A DNA stretch of 24,974 bases from JBBSUQ01 sp038234235. Its GTDB lineage: Bacteria; Bacteroidota; Bacteroidia; Flavobacteriales_D; Crocinitomicaceae. The DNA is taken from the NCBI GenBank assembly GCA_038234235.1, contig JBBSUQ010000024.1:1-24974 (forward strand), given 5' to 3'. This document shows, piece after piece, positions 24,533 to 24,974 of this stretch. The position numbers and the translations under genes are program-made. How positions within the stretch are numbered: the stretch's first letter is position 1; each line of letters starts with the position of its first letter. The notes beneath the pieces were generated by a model. The model searched no databases and had not been told where the DNA came from. It was given only the letters and a program-made list of their open reading frames with translations.

Positions 24533-24974
24533 TTATTCCCATATCATTTTATTTAAAAATTCTAAAAAATTATATTCAGTTGAAATGTTCAATTTTACGT
24601 TATTTTGATTTTCTAAATTTTTCAATTTTAAATTCTTTAGATTCATTCCATTTTGGATAAAATAAATTTGAGAATAAATGATTTTGTTTTCAACTTGAAG
24701 GATTTCTGCCACTAATAACTGATTTTTAACAATGATATACTTTTTTAAAGGATAACCATTTAAGTCATATTCAACAATAAACTTTAAATCAGCATTGTTT
24801 ATTTTTCCGTCTAACGAAACAAAATTTATTAACTGAAAAAAGTACCCATCATTCTTTAAAATAATACTTTCAACAAACAACGGATCGTTTTTTTCAGTTC
24901 CGTTTTTCAATTGATAAATAAAACAGCTTTTTGTACTGTCAACACCATTTAATTTTGCTGTCGCAAATTTTAAA
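24533..24974 (-). CDS. Hypothetical protein, N-terminus beyond the window edge
   Basis: The minus-strand frame is open from its TAA stop (24535-24533) to the last base of the window with no stop codon, so at least 146 residues are present and the 5' end is missing. A TTG at 24910 could be read as a start, but the frame continues through a protein-like sequence upstream (FATAKLNGVDSTKSCFIYQL), so the gene is better taken as cut by the edge. The visible part is rich in Asn, Lys and Ile, with repeated NLK/NLE near the C-terminus, and looks beta-rich. No family is recognised. It converges on rocD. Confidence 0.6.
   Translation of the reverse strand, partial: LKFATAKLNGVDSTKSCFIYQLKNGTEKNDPLFVESIILKNDGYFFQLINFVSLDGKINNADLKFIVEYDLNGYPLKKYIIVKNQLLVAEILQVENKIIYSQIYFIQNGMNLKNLKLKNLENQNNVKLNISTEYNFLEFLNKMIWE

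Overview
The window is ordinary core chromosome of a low-GC (about one third G+C by eye) Bacteroidota bacterium, probably Flavobacteriia or a related lineage. Five things point there: a type IX secretion (T9SS) sorting domain on an exported enzyme; the gliding-associated gldF-gldG pair; lipoproteins with short Bacteroidota-type lipoboxes; few Shine-Dalgarno sequences; and repeated promoter-like boxes of the Bacteroidota kind (TTG, about 19-20 nt, then TAnnTTTG).

Left part (1-5306): a 32-bp tandem repeat runs in from the left edge and swallows the stop codon of acs (acetyl-CoA synthetase, minus strand). A 226-bp divergent spacer with a 9-bp tandem repeat separates acs from a T9SS-sorted arylsulfotransferase-like protein. 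A lipoprotein of a conserved Bacteroidota family of unknown function follows, closely linked to a small exported protein.

Translation operon (5371-8598): thrS-infC-rpmI-rplT (threonyl-tRNA synthetase, IF3, L35, L20), closed by a strong intrinsic terminator at 8625-8665.

Middle (8808-14523, all plus): gldF-gldG-DUF4340-like (membrane part of an ABC-type system without its ATPase), then dnaN (sliding clamp) and an uncharacterised lipoprotein.

Minus block (14549-18179): a shortened ComEC/Rec2 DNA-uptake channel, a small exported lipocalin-like protein, and an M23 peptidase with a LysM domain. A plus-strand zinc-ribbon protein (18445-18972) stands opposite the peptidase. A 477-bp AT-rich convergent spacer follows.

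Right part (19450-24974): an OmpA-like multidomain envelope protein (minus), gcvT of the glycine cleavage system (minus, with its own terminator), rocD-like ornithine aminotransferase (plus, divergent from gcvT), a convergent spacer with a perfect 20-bp palindrome, and a minus-strand hypothetical gene cut by the right edge.

I saw no phage, transposase, CRISPR array, defence island, tRNA or rRNA. No new multi-gene system is evident. The best leads are small: the 32-bp double-dyad repeat at the acs 3' end, an apparent 30-bp in-frame insertion in a lipoprotein signal peptide that matches part of the acs-upstream repeat region, and the 20-bp palindrome near 24480.
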